Part shown: positions 40,810 through 50,538 of the stretch, piece by piece
Layout: every line of letters begins with the position of its first letter
How positions within the stretch are numbered: the stretch's first letter is position 1
Assembly (NCBI GenBank): GCA_017461985.1
Contig: JAFTSA010000004.1
Location: forward strand, 124,001 to 188,000
Direction of reading: 5' to 3'
DNA length: 64,000 nt
Source of the DNA: Clostridia bacterium
GTDB taxonomy: Bacteria > Bacillota > Clostridia > Christensenellales > CAG-917
Notes under the pieces: generated by a model
The model's input: only the letters and a program-made list of their open reading frames with translations
Told to the model about the DNA's origin: nothing
Databases searched by the model: none
Made by a program: the position numbers and the translations under genes

Positions 40810-41634
40810 ATGGAGAAATACCAAATCGTTTCAAAAAAGAATTTGTGTGACCGCGTCAACGAGTACGTGATATACGCACCTCTTGTGTCCAGACACTGCC
40901 GTGCCGGTCAATTTATTATTTTGCGCACAGACAGCGAGGGCGAAAGAGTGCCATTCACCATCTGTGATTATTGCCGTGAAAATGGCACGGTTTCCATTAT
41001 GGTGCAAGAAGTCGGCGCAACAACAATGAAACTTGCCTCAATGAAAGAGGGTGAGTGTCTTCACGATTTTGTCGGCCCTCTTGGCAATCCTACCGACCTT
41101 GAGGAGTTTGAAAATATCCTTCTCGTTGGCGGTGGAATAGGCTCTGCAGTCATCTATCCACAAGCAAAGGAATTGCACTCAAAAGGCAAAAATTTTGAAA
41201 TTGTTTTAGGTGCAAGAAACGAAAGTCTTTTCTTCTATGAAGATGAATTCACCTCTCTTGCCCCCACTCACTACGTCACCGACGACGGCAGTAAGGGAAG
41301 ACGCGGTCTTGTCACCGATGAAATAACTGCTCTTATTGAAAGCGGAAAGAAATTCGACGTCATTTTTGCAGTCGGTCCTCTTGTGATGATGAAGTTTGTG
41401 GCAAAACTTGCCGAAAAGTATGGCATAAAGTCAGTTGTCAGCATGAATTCAATGATGGTTGACGGCACAGGTATGTGTGGATGCTGTCGTTTGACAGTCG
41501 ACGGCAAGGTGAAATACGCTTGCATTGACGGCCCTGAATTTGACGGAGCAAAAGTAGACTTTGACGAAGCAATTGCACGCTCGTCCACCTATAGAGAGTT
41601 TGAGCAAGCCCATGTTTGCAATATTAGGGGGTAG
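40810..41634 (+). CDS. nfnA: NADH-dependent ferredoxin:NADP oxidoreductase alpha subunit (NfnA-like)
   Basis: A 274-residue FAD/NAD-binding protein of the dihydroorotate dehydrogenase electron-transfer type. It has the FAD site VPFTICDY, the NAD site LLVGGGIGSAVIYP and 2Fe-2S cysteines in GTGMCGCCRLTVDGKVKYAC. The next gene is the GltA-like large subunit, giving the pair known as NfnAB or sulfide dehydrogenase SudAB. In anaerobes it couples NADH and ferredoxin oxidation to NADP reduction by electron bifurcation. Confidence 0.9.
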   Translation: MEKYQIVSKKNLCDRVNEYVIYAPLVSRHCRAGQFIILRTDSEGERVPFTICDYCRENGTVSIMVQEVGATTMKLASMKEGECLHDFVGPLGNPTDLEEFENILLVGGGIGSAVIYPQAKELHSKGKNFEIVLGARNESLFFYEDEFTSLAPTHYVTDDGSKGRRGLVTDEITALIESGKKFDVIFAVGPLVMMKFVAKLAEKYGIKSVVSMNSMMVDGTGMCGCCRLTVDGKVKYACIDGPEFDGAKVDFDEAIARSSTYREFEQAHVCNIRG

Positions 41635-41635
41635 T

Positions 41636-43003
41636 ATGGATAGGACAATTATGCCCACACAGGCACCAAATGAAAGAATCCACAACTTCAAAGAAGTTGC
41701 TTTAGGCTACACTCCCGCCCTTGCTCTTGAAGAGGCTAGTAGATGTCTTAATTGCAAGCACGCGCCTTGCATGGCAGGTTGTCCTGTTGGAGTCAAAATC
41801 CCTGTATTTATCTCTCAACTGAAAGAGGGGGACGTTGAAGGCGCATATCACACCATCACCCTTGACAACAATTTGCCCGCAATTTGTGGCAGAGTTTGTC
41901 CTCAGGAGCACCAATGCGAAAATCTTTGTGTCCGCAAAGTAAAACTTGGTGGCTCAGTGGCGATTGGAAGCCTTGAAAGATACGTAGCAGACTGGGCACT
42001 TGAAAAGGGCATTAAGCCAGAAAAACAAGCATCTAACCCCTTCAAAGTTGCAGTTATAGGCAGTGGACCTGCCGGTCTTACTTGCGCCAGTGACCTTGCA
42101 AAAGCAGGTGTCAACGTTGTAGTATACGAGGCTCTTCACGAAGCAGGTGGAGTACTTGTTTATGGCATACCCGAGTTCCGTCTTCCTAAGGAACTTGTCC
42201 GCAAAGAGATTGAGAAACTTATAGATATGGGTGTCAAAATTGAAACAAACGTAGTTGTTGGCAAAACAATTTTTGTTGACGAACTTCTTGAAGAATACGA
42301 TGCGGTTTTCATTGGCTCAGGGGCAGGACTTCCTATGTTTTTGCGTATAAAGGGCGAAAATCTTGGTGGAGTGTATTCCGCAAACGAGTATCTTACTCGA
42401 GTTAATTTGATGAAGGCATACAAAACTGACTCCGCAACCCCTGTTTTGCTTGGCAAGTCTGTGGTGGTTGTAGGCGCAGGCAACGTGGCAATGGACGCCG
42501 CTCGCACCGCCCGTCGTTTAGGGGCAGATGTGCGCCTTGTCTACCGCCGCAGTAGAGCGGAAATGCCCGCCCGTGAAGAGGAAATCCAACACGCAGAAGA
42601 GGAAGGAATTGAATTCAATCTTCTCACAAACCCTGTGGAAATCCTTGGAAAGGACGGAAAAGTGACAGGAATGCGTCTCATCAAGATGGAACTTGGTGAG
42701 CCTGACGCCAGCGGACGCCGTCGTCCTGTTGAAGTCAAGGATAGTGAGTATGACATTGAGTGCGATGAGGTCATAGTCGCCCTTGGCACGTCCCCAAATC
42801 CTATCATCAAAAATAGTTTTGCATCACTTGAATTTAGCCCCAAAGGCACTATCGTTGCAGATGAAAACGGACTTACGTCCGTTCCTCGCCTATACGCAGG
42901 CGGAGACGCCATGACAGGCGCCGCCACGGTTATTCTTGCAATGGGAGCAGGCAAAAAGTCTGCAAAAGCCATATTAAACGAATTGCAAAGTGTTGAAAAA
43001 TAG
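41636..43003 (+). CDS. nfnB: NfnB / glutamate synthase small-subunit-like oxidoreductase
   Basis: A 455-residue GltA-type flavoprotein. AGGGGG just before fixes ATG 41636, one base after the nfnA stop. N-terminal 4Fe-4S ligands (CLNCKHAPCMAGCPVG and CGRVCPQEHQCE), an FAD-binding site (IGSGPAGLTCASDLAKAG) and an NADP-binding site (VVGAGNVAMDAARTARR) occur in order. Paired with NfnA it forms the bifurcating transhydrogenase; the same fold occurs in GltD. Confidence 0.92.
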   Translation: MDRTIMPTQAPNERIHNFKEVALGYTPALALEEASRCLNCKHAPCMAGCPVGVKIPVFISQLKEGDVEGAYHTITLDNNLPAICGRVCPQEHQCENLCVRKVKLGGSVAIGSLERYVADWALEKGIKPEKQASNPFKVAVIGSGPAGLTCASDLAKAGVNVVVYEALHEAGGVLVYGIPEFRLPKELVRKEIEKLIDMGVKIETNVVVGKTIFVDELLEEYDAVFIGSGAGLPMFLRIKGENLGGVYSANEYLTRVNLMKAYKTDSATPVLLGKSVVVVGAGNVAMDAARTARRLGADVRLVYRRSRAEMPAREEEIQHAEEEGIEFNLLTNPVEILGKDGKVTGMRLIKMELGEPDASGRRRPVEVKDSEYDIECDEVIVALGTSPNPIIKNSFASLEFSPKGTIVADENGLTSVPRLYAGGDAMTGAATVILAMGAGKKSAKAILNELQSVEK

Positions 43004-44302
<1,299 letters not shown>

Positions 44303-44331
44303 AAAGGCACTAAATCGCGAATAGCATTGTC

Positions 44332-44395
44332 AAAGCCCTGATATCCCACCCTTATGTACGCCAAGTACACAGCGGTCGGTCTATCAGGGCTTTTT
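44332..44395 (+). terminator. Terminator of obgE
   Basis: AAAGCCCTGATA and TATCAGGGCTTT enclose a 38-base loop that holds a small GTACgccaaGTAC hairpin; a T-run follows. Confidence 0.82.
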
Positions 44396-44720
44396 CGCGC
44401 TCTTCATCGATTTATTGCCTTTTTATATTCTCTCAAATGAGAACAAGTCACGTGCAACAAGTACGCATCAGCCGGAAAGCTGAGGCTTTTCTCATTATAC
44501 ATCTCTGTGATGACTTTTAATACTTTTCAACAAACGCGCTATTTGGCGCCTGACTTCGGCAGATTCAACTCACAGGATTCTTACGTACGTTCAGTACGCT
44601 ACGACCCCTGTGAGTTTTTCTTTCTTGTCATCCATCCAAATATCACGTTTTTTAAGATTATGCTGAAATTGCTAAGGTTTTGCTCTGTACATCTAAGGGA
44701 GTTTTCATTTTTATAAAATT
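44396..44720. other. Structured intergenic region, possible small RNA
   Basis: No protein gene is supported. It contains CAGCcggaaaGCTG, GCGCtatttgGCGC, CTGACttcggCAG and a terminator-like hairpin AACTCACAGG...CCTGTGAGTT plus T-run at 44567-44620 whose loop again holds GTACgttcaGTAC, like the obgE terminator. A small RNA ending there is possible, but I find no clear promoter. Confidence 0.4.
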
Positions 44721-44745
44721 AAAAAACCACACAAAGTGTGGTTTT
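44721..44745. terminator. Terminator of MATE gene (bidirectional)
   Basis: AAAACCACAC and GTGTGGTTTT with a three-base loop, A-run and T-run, just after the minus-strand MATE stop. Confidence 0.85.
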
Positions 44746-44765
44746 ATTTTTGCAATTGATAGGGG

Positions 44766-46148
44766 TTAATTTTCAAAAGTTACTTCTTCGGGAGTATCTT
44801 CAGCGGTTGATTCTTCCAGCAGTTTCTTCTTTGTGCGTTTGCGGAAGAGGATATAGATTGCCACTGCCATAACAAGAACAATAAGTTCAGTGAGGACGTA
44901 GGCAAGCCACACGCCCGTCATACCCATAAAGTGTGAGAAAAGATAAATGAAAGGGATTATTATCACAAGTCCTTTAAGTATTGTTATGGCTTGAGAGGGG
45001 ATAGGCTTTTCAATTGAGGCAAAGTAGGTTGAGAAGATTGCATTTCCGCTGGCGAAGATAGATCCGATGAAGTAGATTATCATGCCAAAGGAAGCAATTT
45101 CTGCCAGTCTTATGTTATTTTCGCTGTTGAAGATTGCGGTGATTTCAGGGGCAAATGCTGCGATGAAGACGTATATCACACTTGACACCACCCCAACGGT
45201 CAGAAGGGAGTATTTGAGAAGGGTGTCTTTTGCTTTCAAATCCTTTCTTCCGTGAGCCTCACTGAGAAGAGGTTGGACACCCTGTGCAACACCAGAATAC
45301 ATGGATAGAACCACGAAAGCGATGTTTGCCACCACGCTATATGCAGACACACCTACGTTGCCTTCAAGGTCCAAAATGACACTGTTGAACACGATCATAA
45401 CAATGCCACCTGCAAACTCTGTCACCAGCGAGGGCAGACCAAGACCGAGGACTGAAAACACTGTTTTAGGCTTGAAATCTGTTTTTGCAACACGGAGAGG
45501 ACCTTTTTTCAGTATCCAATGGAATCCGCAAATGACGATGCCTGTGATAGGTGCAATGCATGTTGCGAGCACTGCGCCAAGAATGCCCAAACAGCAAGGG
45601 AAGATGAGCACGTAGTCCATGACTATGTTGAACAAACTGCCAAACAAGGTTGCAAACATTGCCAGTCTAGGATTTCCATCGTTGCGGACAAAACTTGCAA
45701 ATACGTTGCTGAAAATGAATGCAGGGGCAAAGATAAGTATGACCTTTAGATATTGATGGGTCATTTCAAAAACTTCGCTATCTGCTTTAAGAAACGTTGT
45801 GAGAGGCCTTGATGCAAGAGCCCCAAGAAGCACAAATATCAATGAAAGCACCGCGGACAGCACCAGTGTGACGGTGAAGGTGGAGTTTGCAGACTTTTGA
45901 TCACCAGAAGCCTTTGCCACAGCATACTTTATGCCACCGCCAACGCCCAACATAAGGGACACGCCTTGTATGAAACTGAACACAGGCAAAGCAAGATTCA
46001 GGGCAGTCAAACCAAGGGTGCCAAGACCCTTTGAAATGAAAAAGGTGTCCGCCAAAATATAGCAAGACAGCCCAAGCATTCCAAGGACGTTGAGCATAAC
46101 GTATTTAGCAAAAGGTTTAAGATAAGGGTGTTTCTCAGTCATACTCAC
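44766..46148 (-). CDS. MATE family multidrug/Na+ exporter
   Basis: A 460-residue protein with about twelve membrane helices and two MATE halves; MLNVLGMLGLSCYILADTFF at the N-terminus and GAVLATCIAPITG in the middle are typical. MATE proteins export cations, drugs or metabolites using Na+ or H+ gradients. The frame opens at GTG 46148; ATG 46142 is an alternative two codons later. The 5' side is strongly structured and the T-run immediately before the start suggests regulation. No neighbour reveals the substrate. Confidence 0.9.
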   Translation of the reverse strand: MSMTEKHPYLKPFAKYVMLNVLGMLGLSCYILADTFFISKGLGTLGLTALNLALPVFSFIQGVSLMLGVGGGIKYAVAKASGDQKSANSTFTVTLVLSAVLSLIFVLLGALASRPLTTFLKADSEVFEMTHQYLKVILIFAPAFIFSNVFASFVRNDGNPRLAMFATLFGSLFNIVMDYVLIFPCCLGILGAVLATCIAPITGIVICGFHWILKKGPLRVAKTDFKPKTVFSVLGLGLPSLVTEFAGGIVMIVFNSVILDLEGNVGVSAYSVVANIAFVVLSMYSGVAQGVQPLLSEAHGRKDLKAKDTLLKYSLLTVGVVSSVIYVFIAAFAPEITAIFNSENNIRLAEIASFGMIIYFIGSIFASGNAIFSTYFASIEKPIPSQAITILKGLVIIIPFIYLFSHFMGMTGVWLAYVLTELIVLVMAVAIYILFRKRTKKKLLEESTAEDTPEEVTFEN

Positions 46149-46260
46149 AAAAAAAGCACCTTGACGCCACCTTCAAAGGTCTACTGGTGAGCGTCCTGAT
46201 GCCAGCGTTTTTACCCGACGGCAAAAACAAGATTGATATTCGATTGATTTGATACTACAC
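46149..46260 (-). promoter_or_regulatory. Structured 5' leader of MATE gene
   Basis: On the minus strand, GACGC-TCACC can pair with GGTG-GCGTC around an internal ACCTTtgAAGGT, followed by AAGGTGC and seven T residues right before the start codon. An upstream GCTGG...CCAG pairing competes with it. It could be a riboswitch or translational control element; I do not match it to a known class. Confidence 0.45.
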
Positions 46261-46303
46261 TTTTCAATGGCAAAAGTCAAGTGAAAAGGTGTTTTATATT
46301 GTT

Positions 46304-46978
46304 CTACAATATATTTTCAATTTCCTTCAAGTGATTCACGGTAAATTTAGGTTTGATATCATCGGGCAAACTCTCTCCTCGGTGATTAAACCAAATCGTG
46401 TCAAGACCATATTTCACACCACCTTTTATGTCCGCGGTGGGGGAGTCACCAATCATTGTCACCTCGTCAACAGAGTAAGGGAGAGAGGCAAAACAGACGT
46501 CGAAAAACTCCTTGCTAGGTTTTTCAAAACCCACTCTTTCAGAGATGAAATATCCGCTGAAATACTTGTCAAAATCCGCATTTTTAAGTCTTGAAATTTG
46601 TTGCTCGTATGTGGCGTTGCTGGTGGCATACACCTTGTATTTTGATGAAAGATATTCAAGGATTTCTTTTGCGTAATCTATGGTGATTGCAACAGTGTTG
46701 ATATAATGCTTGAATTGTTTTTCCATCAAAATGCCGTCCGCTTTCACGTTGAGGGCGGCAAGGACAGTGGACCATCTTATTTTGAAGAGTTGATCTTTTG
46801 ATATATATCCATTTTCAAGGCTATGCCAAAGAGATAGATTGACTCTCTCAAAGGTGTCAAACATACTGTCGTCAAAGGGGAGACCGAAATCCTCAAATGA
46901 GTGCTTCATAGAGAGATGTGCGCACTTGTCAAAGTCAAGGAGTGTGTTGTCGATGTCGATAAATATTGCTTTTTTCAT
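46304..46978 (-). CDS. HAD-superfamily hydrolase, YjjG-like
   Basis: A 224-residue HAD phosphatase: IFIDIDNTLLDF with nucleophile Asp8 and Asp10, a helical cap, ATSNAT motif II, the lysine motif FEKPSKEFF and the acidic motif MIGDSPTADIKG. It resembles YjjG, a pyrimidine 5'-nucleotidase that removes non-canonical nucleotides; substrate is not proved. It begins one base after the ASCH gene stop, so the two are co-transcribed. Confidence 0.87.
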   Translation of the reverse strand: MKKAIFIDIDNTLLDFDKCAHLSMKHSFEDFGLPFDDSMFDTFERVNLSLWHSLENGYISKDQLFKIRWSTVLAALNVKADGILMEKQFKHYINTVAITIDYAKEILEYLSSKYKVYATSNATYEQQISRLKNADFDKYFSGYFISERVGFEKPSKEFFDVCFASLPYSVDEVTMIGDSPTADIKGGVKYGLDTIWFNHRGESLPDDIKPKFTVNHLKEIENIL

Positions 46979-46979
46979 A

Positions 46980-47324
46980 TCAGCTGATGAGGGCTATTTC
47001 AATGCCAAGCACTGAGTGCTTTTGTTGTTTTTCAATAGGGTAGTATTCTTCCATATCCCTGTATGACGCAGTAGGGATTTCCTCGGGCAAATATCCACAT
47101 TTGTCAAGTGGCAGACTTTCATACAATTCCTTGAAAGTAGGGAAGTTATGTACGTGTTTCACAATGCAAAGCATTGTGTCGCCATCAGGAGAGGTGAATG
47201 AAATTTGATCTCCCGCCACAATGTTTTTTCTCTTTTCGTCATTTAGGCGGAGTTCAATTGTTTTTCGTCCGCTCTTTATCATATCAAAGGGCTGACGATT
47301 CAAATTCATTTTGTAAGTCATCAT
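46980..47324 (-). CDS. ASCH domain protein
   Basis: A 114-residue ASCH/PUA-like protein: LNRQPFDMIKSGRKTIELRLNDEKR is the usual opening with the GxKxxE/RL motif. ASCH proteins bind RNA or hydrolyse modified nucleosides such as N4-acetylcytidine. The start overlaps the oxidoreductase stop by four bases, so it belongs to a three-gene run with the Gfo/Idh and HAD genes. Confidence 0.85.
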   Translation of the reverse strand: MMTYKMNLNRQPFDMIKSGRKTIELRLNDEKRKNIVAGDQISFTSPDGDTMLCIVKHVHNFPTFKELYESLPLDKCGYLPEEIPTASYRDMEEYYPIEKQQKHSVLGIEIALIS

Positions 47325-48559
47325 TTTGCCTTTCTGCTTATTTCAGCATCGTGCGCCATTTGGTGTGACACCACAGTGTCGTTTATGTAGGTGACGTATT
47401 TGTGCTCAGTTTTGCCAGTTGTAAGCAGACTTGCAAAGCTATGAACTGTGCGGATATCACCTTCAATATGCCCAAGCATAGACCAGATGTCACGATTTCT
47501 CAAAACCTTACGCTTGATGCCATATTGTTCAAGGACGATTTTGCCATTTCTTGCCACAACTTCACCCTTTGTGCCGACGATACGTGTTTCACGCTCGCAT
47601 CTTTCACCAAAAGCGGTCATAGTGAGCCGTCCAGACACGCCGTTTTCAAAGAGGATATTCACTTCTTGATGGTCGCACACGTCGTTGTCGTTGAGGAATA
47701 CGCACTTTCCATAAGCACCCGTACGGAGGATTTCACGCTTTTCCTTTTTCGTAGGGTTGGGCTTGCCGAAAACGGTTGTAGGCATATATTTGATGAACTT
47801 CGCCTCAAACACGTTGTCGGTGATATAAAATGCTTCCGCATCGTAGGGGCATTTACGTTGACACTTGCAACCTTGCATACAATATTCGGTTGCACCTGCG
47901 GTTGCATTATTGCGGTTGAAGAAGAAGAGGTCGCCGTAGCTGTCCACAGACACAGGCTTTGATCCTGCAAACCAATAGATGAGGTCAAGGTCATGACAGC
48001 ACTTTGCAAGGATTGAAGGGGAGGAGTCCGCCTCGTTGTGCCACTCACCGCGCACGTAACTGTGTGCAAAGTGGAAGTATCCCACGTTTTCACGTTGCTC
48101 AACTGATATGACTCTGCCAAGAGCACCGCTTTCAGCGGCATTTTTCAAGGTGAGATAATAGTTGGAGTAGCGCAGCACGTGACATACAATGACCTTTGCG
48201 CCCTTTTCTTCGGCAAGACGAGCGATTTCCTTGGTTTCCTCAATATCCTTTGACACAGGCTTTTCAAGGAGGATAATCTTGTACCCCACCTCAAGAGCAC
48301 GTTTTGCGTGCTTGAAATGTTCGCGGTCAGGGGTAGAGATGATAAGACCGTCTGCGATAGGCCCACGATTGAAAAAGTCCTCATCACTGGAAAATCGCAT
48401 ATCCTTTGCGATTTTATATTTCTTGCCAAAGCGATCAAGTTTTGCGGGGATAATATCGCATATAGCCACAGGCTTGACTTCTTTTTTATGAAAGATTTTC
48501 AGTTCAAGGAGATATTTGCTACCTCTGTTGCCAACACCGATACAAGCGACAGTTTTCAT
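47321..48559 (-). CDS. Gfo/Idh/MocA family oxidoreductase
   Basis: A 412-residue NAD(P)-dependent oxidoreductase from the ATG at 48559. MKTVACIGVGNRGSKYLLEL opens the Rossmann fold, and KPVSKDIEE carries the EKP lysine motif. A cysteine cluster (CMQGCKCQRKC, about residues 232-242) resembles a subset of this family found in gut Clostridia. The likely substrate is a sugar or inositol. GAGAGG precedes the ATG, and a promoter lies upstream. An upstream extension of 37 residues is unlikely. Confidence 0.87.
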   Translation of the reverse strand: MKTVACIGVGNRGSKYLLELKIFHKKEVKPVAICDIIPAKLDRFGKKYKIAKDMRFSSDEDFFNRGPIADGLIISTPDREHFKHAKRALEVGYKIILLEKPVSKDIEETKEIARLAEEKGAKVIVCHVLRYSNYYLTLKNAAESGALGRVISVEQRENVGYFHFAHSYVRGEWHNEADSSPSILAKCCHDLDLIYWFAGSKPVSVDSYGDLFFFNRNNATAGATEYCMQGCKCQRKCPYDAEAFYITDNVFEAKFIKYMPTTVFGKPNPTKKEKREILRTGAYGKCVFLNDNDVCDHQEVNILFENGVSGRLTMTAFGERCERETRIVGTKGEVVARNGKIVLEQYGIKRKVLRNRDIWSMLGHIEGDIRTVHSFASLLTTGKTEHKYVTYINDTVVSHQMAHDAEISRKAK

Positions 48560-48587
48560 AATGACCTCTCGTTTATGATATACAACA

Positions 48588-48616
48588 ATTTTAACACAAC
48601 TTTCCCGAATAGTAAA
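48588..48616 (-). promoter_or_regulatory. Promoter of Gfo/Idh-ASCH-HAD run
   Basis: On the minus strand TTTACT, 17 bases, TAAAAT, about 29 bases upstream of the start codon. Confidence 0.65.
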
Positions 48617-48660
48617 TATACAATATTTACGATATTGCGGTGAAAGAGAAAATTTAAAGA

Positions 48661-48688
48661 AAAAAACCACCGACGTTTCGGTGGTTTT
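48661..48688 (-). terminator. Terminator of tRNA-Gly/Lys unit
   Basis: AAAAACCACCGA and TCGGTGGTTTTT form a perfect stem directly after tRNA-Lys CCA on the minus strand. Confidence 0.88.
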
Positions 48689-48764
48689 TGGTGCGTCCTC
48701 AGGGATTCGAACCCGGGACCCACTGATTAAGAGTCAGTTGCTCTACCAGCTGAGCTAAGGACGC
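48689..48764 (-). tRNA. tRNA-Lys (anticodon CTT), CCA encoded
   Basis: Cloverleaf with GCGTCCT/AGGACGC acceptor, anticodon loop CTCTTAA, T-arm GGGTTCGAATCCC and encoded CCA. Co-transcribed after tRNA-Gly. Confidence 0.97.
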
Positions 48765-48780
48765 ACGGTTTATGGGTCTG

Positions 48781-48855
48781 TGGAGCGGGAGACGGGATTC
48801 GGACCCGCGACTTTCACCTTGGCAAGGTGACACTCTACCACTGAGTCACTCCCGC
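48781..48855 (-). tRNA. tRNA-Gly (anticodon GCC), second copy
   Basis: Identical to tRNA-Gly at 8053-8127, on the opposite strand. This copy is not followed by the 43-base repeats, which shows the repeats are not part of the gene's ancestral context. Confidence 0.97.
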
Positions 48856-48867
48856 ACAGCATTGATA

Positions 48868-48896
48868 ACTATATCACTCAAATCGAAAAAATGCAA
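48868..48896 (-). promoter_or_regulatory. Promoter of tRNA-Gly/Lys unit
   Basis: On the minus strand TTGCAT, 17 bases, TATAGT, ending 12 bases before the tRNA-Gly 5' end. Confidence 0.75.
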
Positions 48897-48944
48897 CTAT
48901 ATTTTCACATAATTTTCAAAATTTTCATCAAATATTTCATTGAC

Positions 48945-48972
48945 TTTACTTTTTGTTGGTTTATGATATAAT
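48945..48972 (+). promoter_or_regulatory. Promoter of tRNA-Leu (TAG)
   Basis: TTTACT, 16 bases, TATAAT, ending nine bases before the tRNA 5' end. Confidence 0.72.
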
Positions 48973-48981
48973 AGTTGACAC

Positions 48982-49064
48982 GCAGTTGTGGCGAAATTGG
49001 CAGACGCGCTGGATTTAGGTTCCAGTGGGCAACCGTATGGGTTCAAGTCCCTTCAACTGCACCA
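48982..49064 (+). tRNA. tRNA-Leu (anticodon TAG), CCA encoded
   Basis: Class II tRNA with GCAGTTG/CAACTGC acceptor, anticodon loop TTTAGGT, long variable arm, T-arm GGGTTCAAGTCCC and encoded CCA. Confidence 0.96.
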
Positions 49065-49252
49065 AAAAATGGCTATGTCAATGAGGCATAAGCCATTTTT
49101 TTTGTATTTTTCACCAAATAAGGGACTTGAACGGGTGGGCATCGCAGACACTATGGCAGACTGTTGTTGTTTGTCTGCGACAAATGATGGACACCCATCA
49201 ATTGTCACCCTGGCGTGATAGCGAAGCGGAGCAAGTCCCTTCAACTGCACCA
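49044..49252 (+). repeat. tRNA-Leu 3'-end duplication with 167-base spacer
   Basis: The last 21 bases of tRNA-Leu (49044-49064) recur exactly at 49232-49252. Between them are the tRNA terminator, an inverted 13-base copy of the T-arm (49120-49132) and a strong TCGCAGACA/TGTCTGCGA hairpin. The second copy is followed by its own terminator. This is the third tRNA in the window with a repeated 3' end. Confidence 0.88.
49065..49103 (+). terminator. Terminator of tRNA-Leu (TAG)
   Basis: AAAATGGCT and AGCCATTTT stem plus T-run directly after CCA. Confidence 0.82.
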
Positions 49253-49256
49253 AAAC

Positions 49257-49282
49257 ACCGGGTTTATTCTCGGTCTTTTTTG
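49257..49282 (+). terminator. Terminator after duplicated tRNA-Leu 3' end
   Basis: ACCG...CGGT stem with a six-T run, five bases after the second CACCA. The stem is short, so termination may be weak. Confidence 0.55.
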
Positions 49283-49296
49283 TTGCTTTGTTTTGA

Positions 49297-50463
49297 TTAC
49301 AACACTTGTAGAACGAAGAATTTGAGATAACTTGTTTCTTCTGCGTTGACAAGTGCAGGGTGATCAGGGGCTTGAGTTTTGATTTCAATTTGACGGACTC
49401 TGCGTCCGCTTTCTTTTGCGGATTCTGCCAGCATCTTTTCAAAGAGAGGCAAGGTCATATAGTGTGAGCAAGATGCAGAAATCAAAAATCCACCTGAACG
49501 CACCAACTTCATGCCAAGCACGTTGATGTCTTTGTATCCGCGATATGCGTCTTTAACCTCGGAAGCACTCTTGCAAAAGGCAGGAGGGTCAAGGATTACA
49601 AGGTCAAAGACCTTGTTTTCTTTACGATAATTGCGCAATACTTCAAAAACGTCTCCTTGCAGAGTTCTTACATTTGTAAGATTGTTGAGAGAAGCATTTT
49701 CTTCAACGCTGTCAAGGGCGGTGCGAGATACGTCAACAGCAGTGACTGATTTTGCTACAGTTGCGCAGTTAAGTGAAAAACCACCCGAATTGCAGAAGCA
49801 GTCAAGGACGTCACCATCCTTGCAATATCTGCGTGCAGCGTATCTATTTTCCTTTTGATCAAGGAAATAACCTGTTTTTTGACCGTTTTTCACGTCAACG
49901 GCCATTTTCAAGCCATTTTCAGTGATGATTATGCGGTCGGGCACTTCACCATATATGACGCCTTTTGTTTCTGTGAGACCTTCCTTCACGCGGACTGCAA
50001 CGTCGCTGCGCTCATAGATTCCCTTAGGTGCAAAGAGGTCGACCAGGCACTCAACAATCAATTTCTTCATTTTGTCAATGCCAAGTGACAGGAATTGCAC
50101 TGACAGATATTCATCATATTTGTCAACAATAAGGGCGGGAATATCATCTGCCTCAGCAAAAACCATACGATAGCAGTTGTCATATCCAAGATTTTTGCGG
50201 AAATCGTCTGCATTTTTCAGTCTTTCAAGATAAAACGCCTTGTCGTTAACTTGATTTTCATCACGTATGAATATGCGCACAAGGATTTTGCTCAGGTGAT
50301 TTATGTATCCTTTGCCGATGAATCTACCGTCATGGGTGAAAACTGAGGTAAGAGAGCCGTTTTTGTCTTTACCTTCAATTTTTGCCACTTCATTGGCATA
50401 CACCCAAGAGTGTCCGTTGAGAATACGTTTTTCTTCACCTTTTTTGAGATAGACTGAATACAT
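49297..50463 (-). CDS. rlmI: RlmI-like 23S rRNA m5C methyltransferase
   Basis: A 388-residue class I SAM-dependent methyltransferase. The N-terminal PUA domain (LKKGEEKRILNGHSWVYANE) precedes a Rossmann domain with VLDCFCNSGGFSLNCA (SAM site) and LDPPAFCKSASEV. E. coli RlmI modifies C1962 of 23S rRNA; the substrate here is assumed from family. GAAGGTGC precedes the ATG. Confidence 0.9.
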   Translation of the reverse strand: MYSVYLKKGEEKRILNGHSWVYANEVAKIEGKDKNGSLTSVFTHDGRFIGKGYINHLSKILVRIFIRDENQVNDKAFYLERLKNADDFRKNLGYDNCYRMVFAEADDIPALIVDKYDEYLSVQFLSLGIDKMKKLIVECLVDLFAPKGIYERSDVAVRVKEGLTETKGVIYGEVPDRIIITENGLKMAVDVKNGQKTGYFLDQKENRYAARRYCKDGDVLDCFCNSGGFSLNCATVAKSVTAVDVSRTALDSVEENASLNNLTNVRTLQGDVFEVLRNYRKENKVFDLVILDPPAFCKSASEVKDAYRGYKDINVLGMKLVRSGGFLISASCSHYMTLPLFEKMLAESAKESGRRVRQIEIKTQAPDHPALVNAEETSYLKFFVLQVL

Positions 50464-50489
50464 AATGCACCTTCAAGCTGTTTTTTACC

Positions 50490-50518
50490 ATTTTAATGGT
50501 ATACGGGGCATTGTGCAA
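50490..50518 (-). promoter_or_regulatory. Promoter of rlmI
   Basis: On the minus strand TTGCAC, 17 bases, TAAAAT, about 27 bases before the start codon. Confidence 0.68.
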
Positions 50519-50538
50519 GCAGTTTTCACAATTTATTT

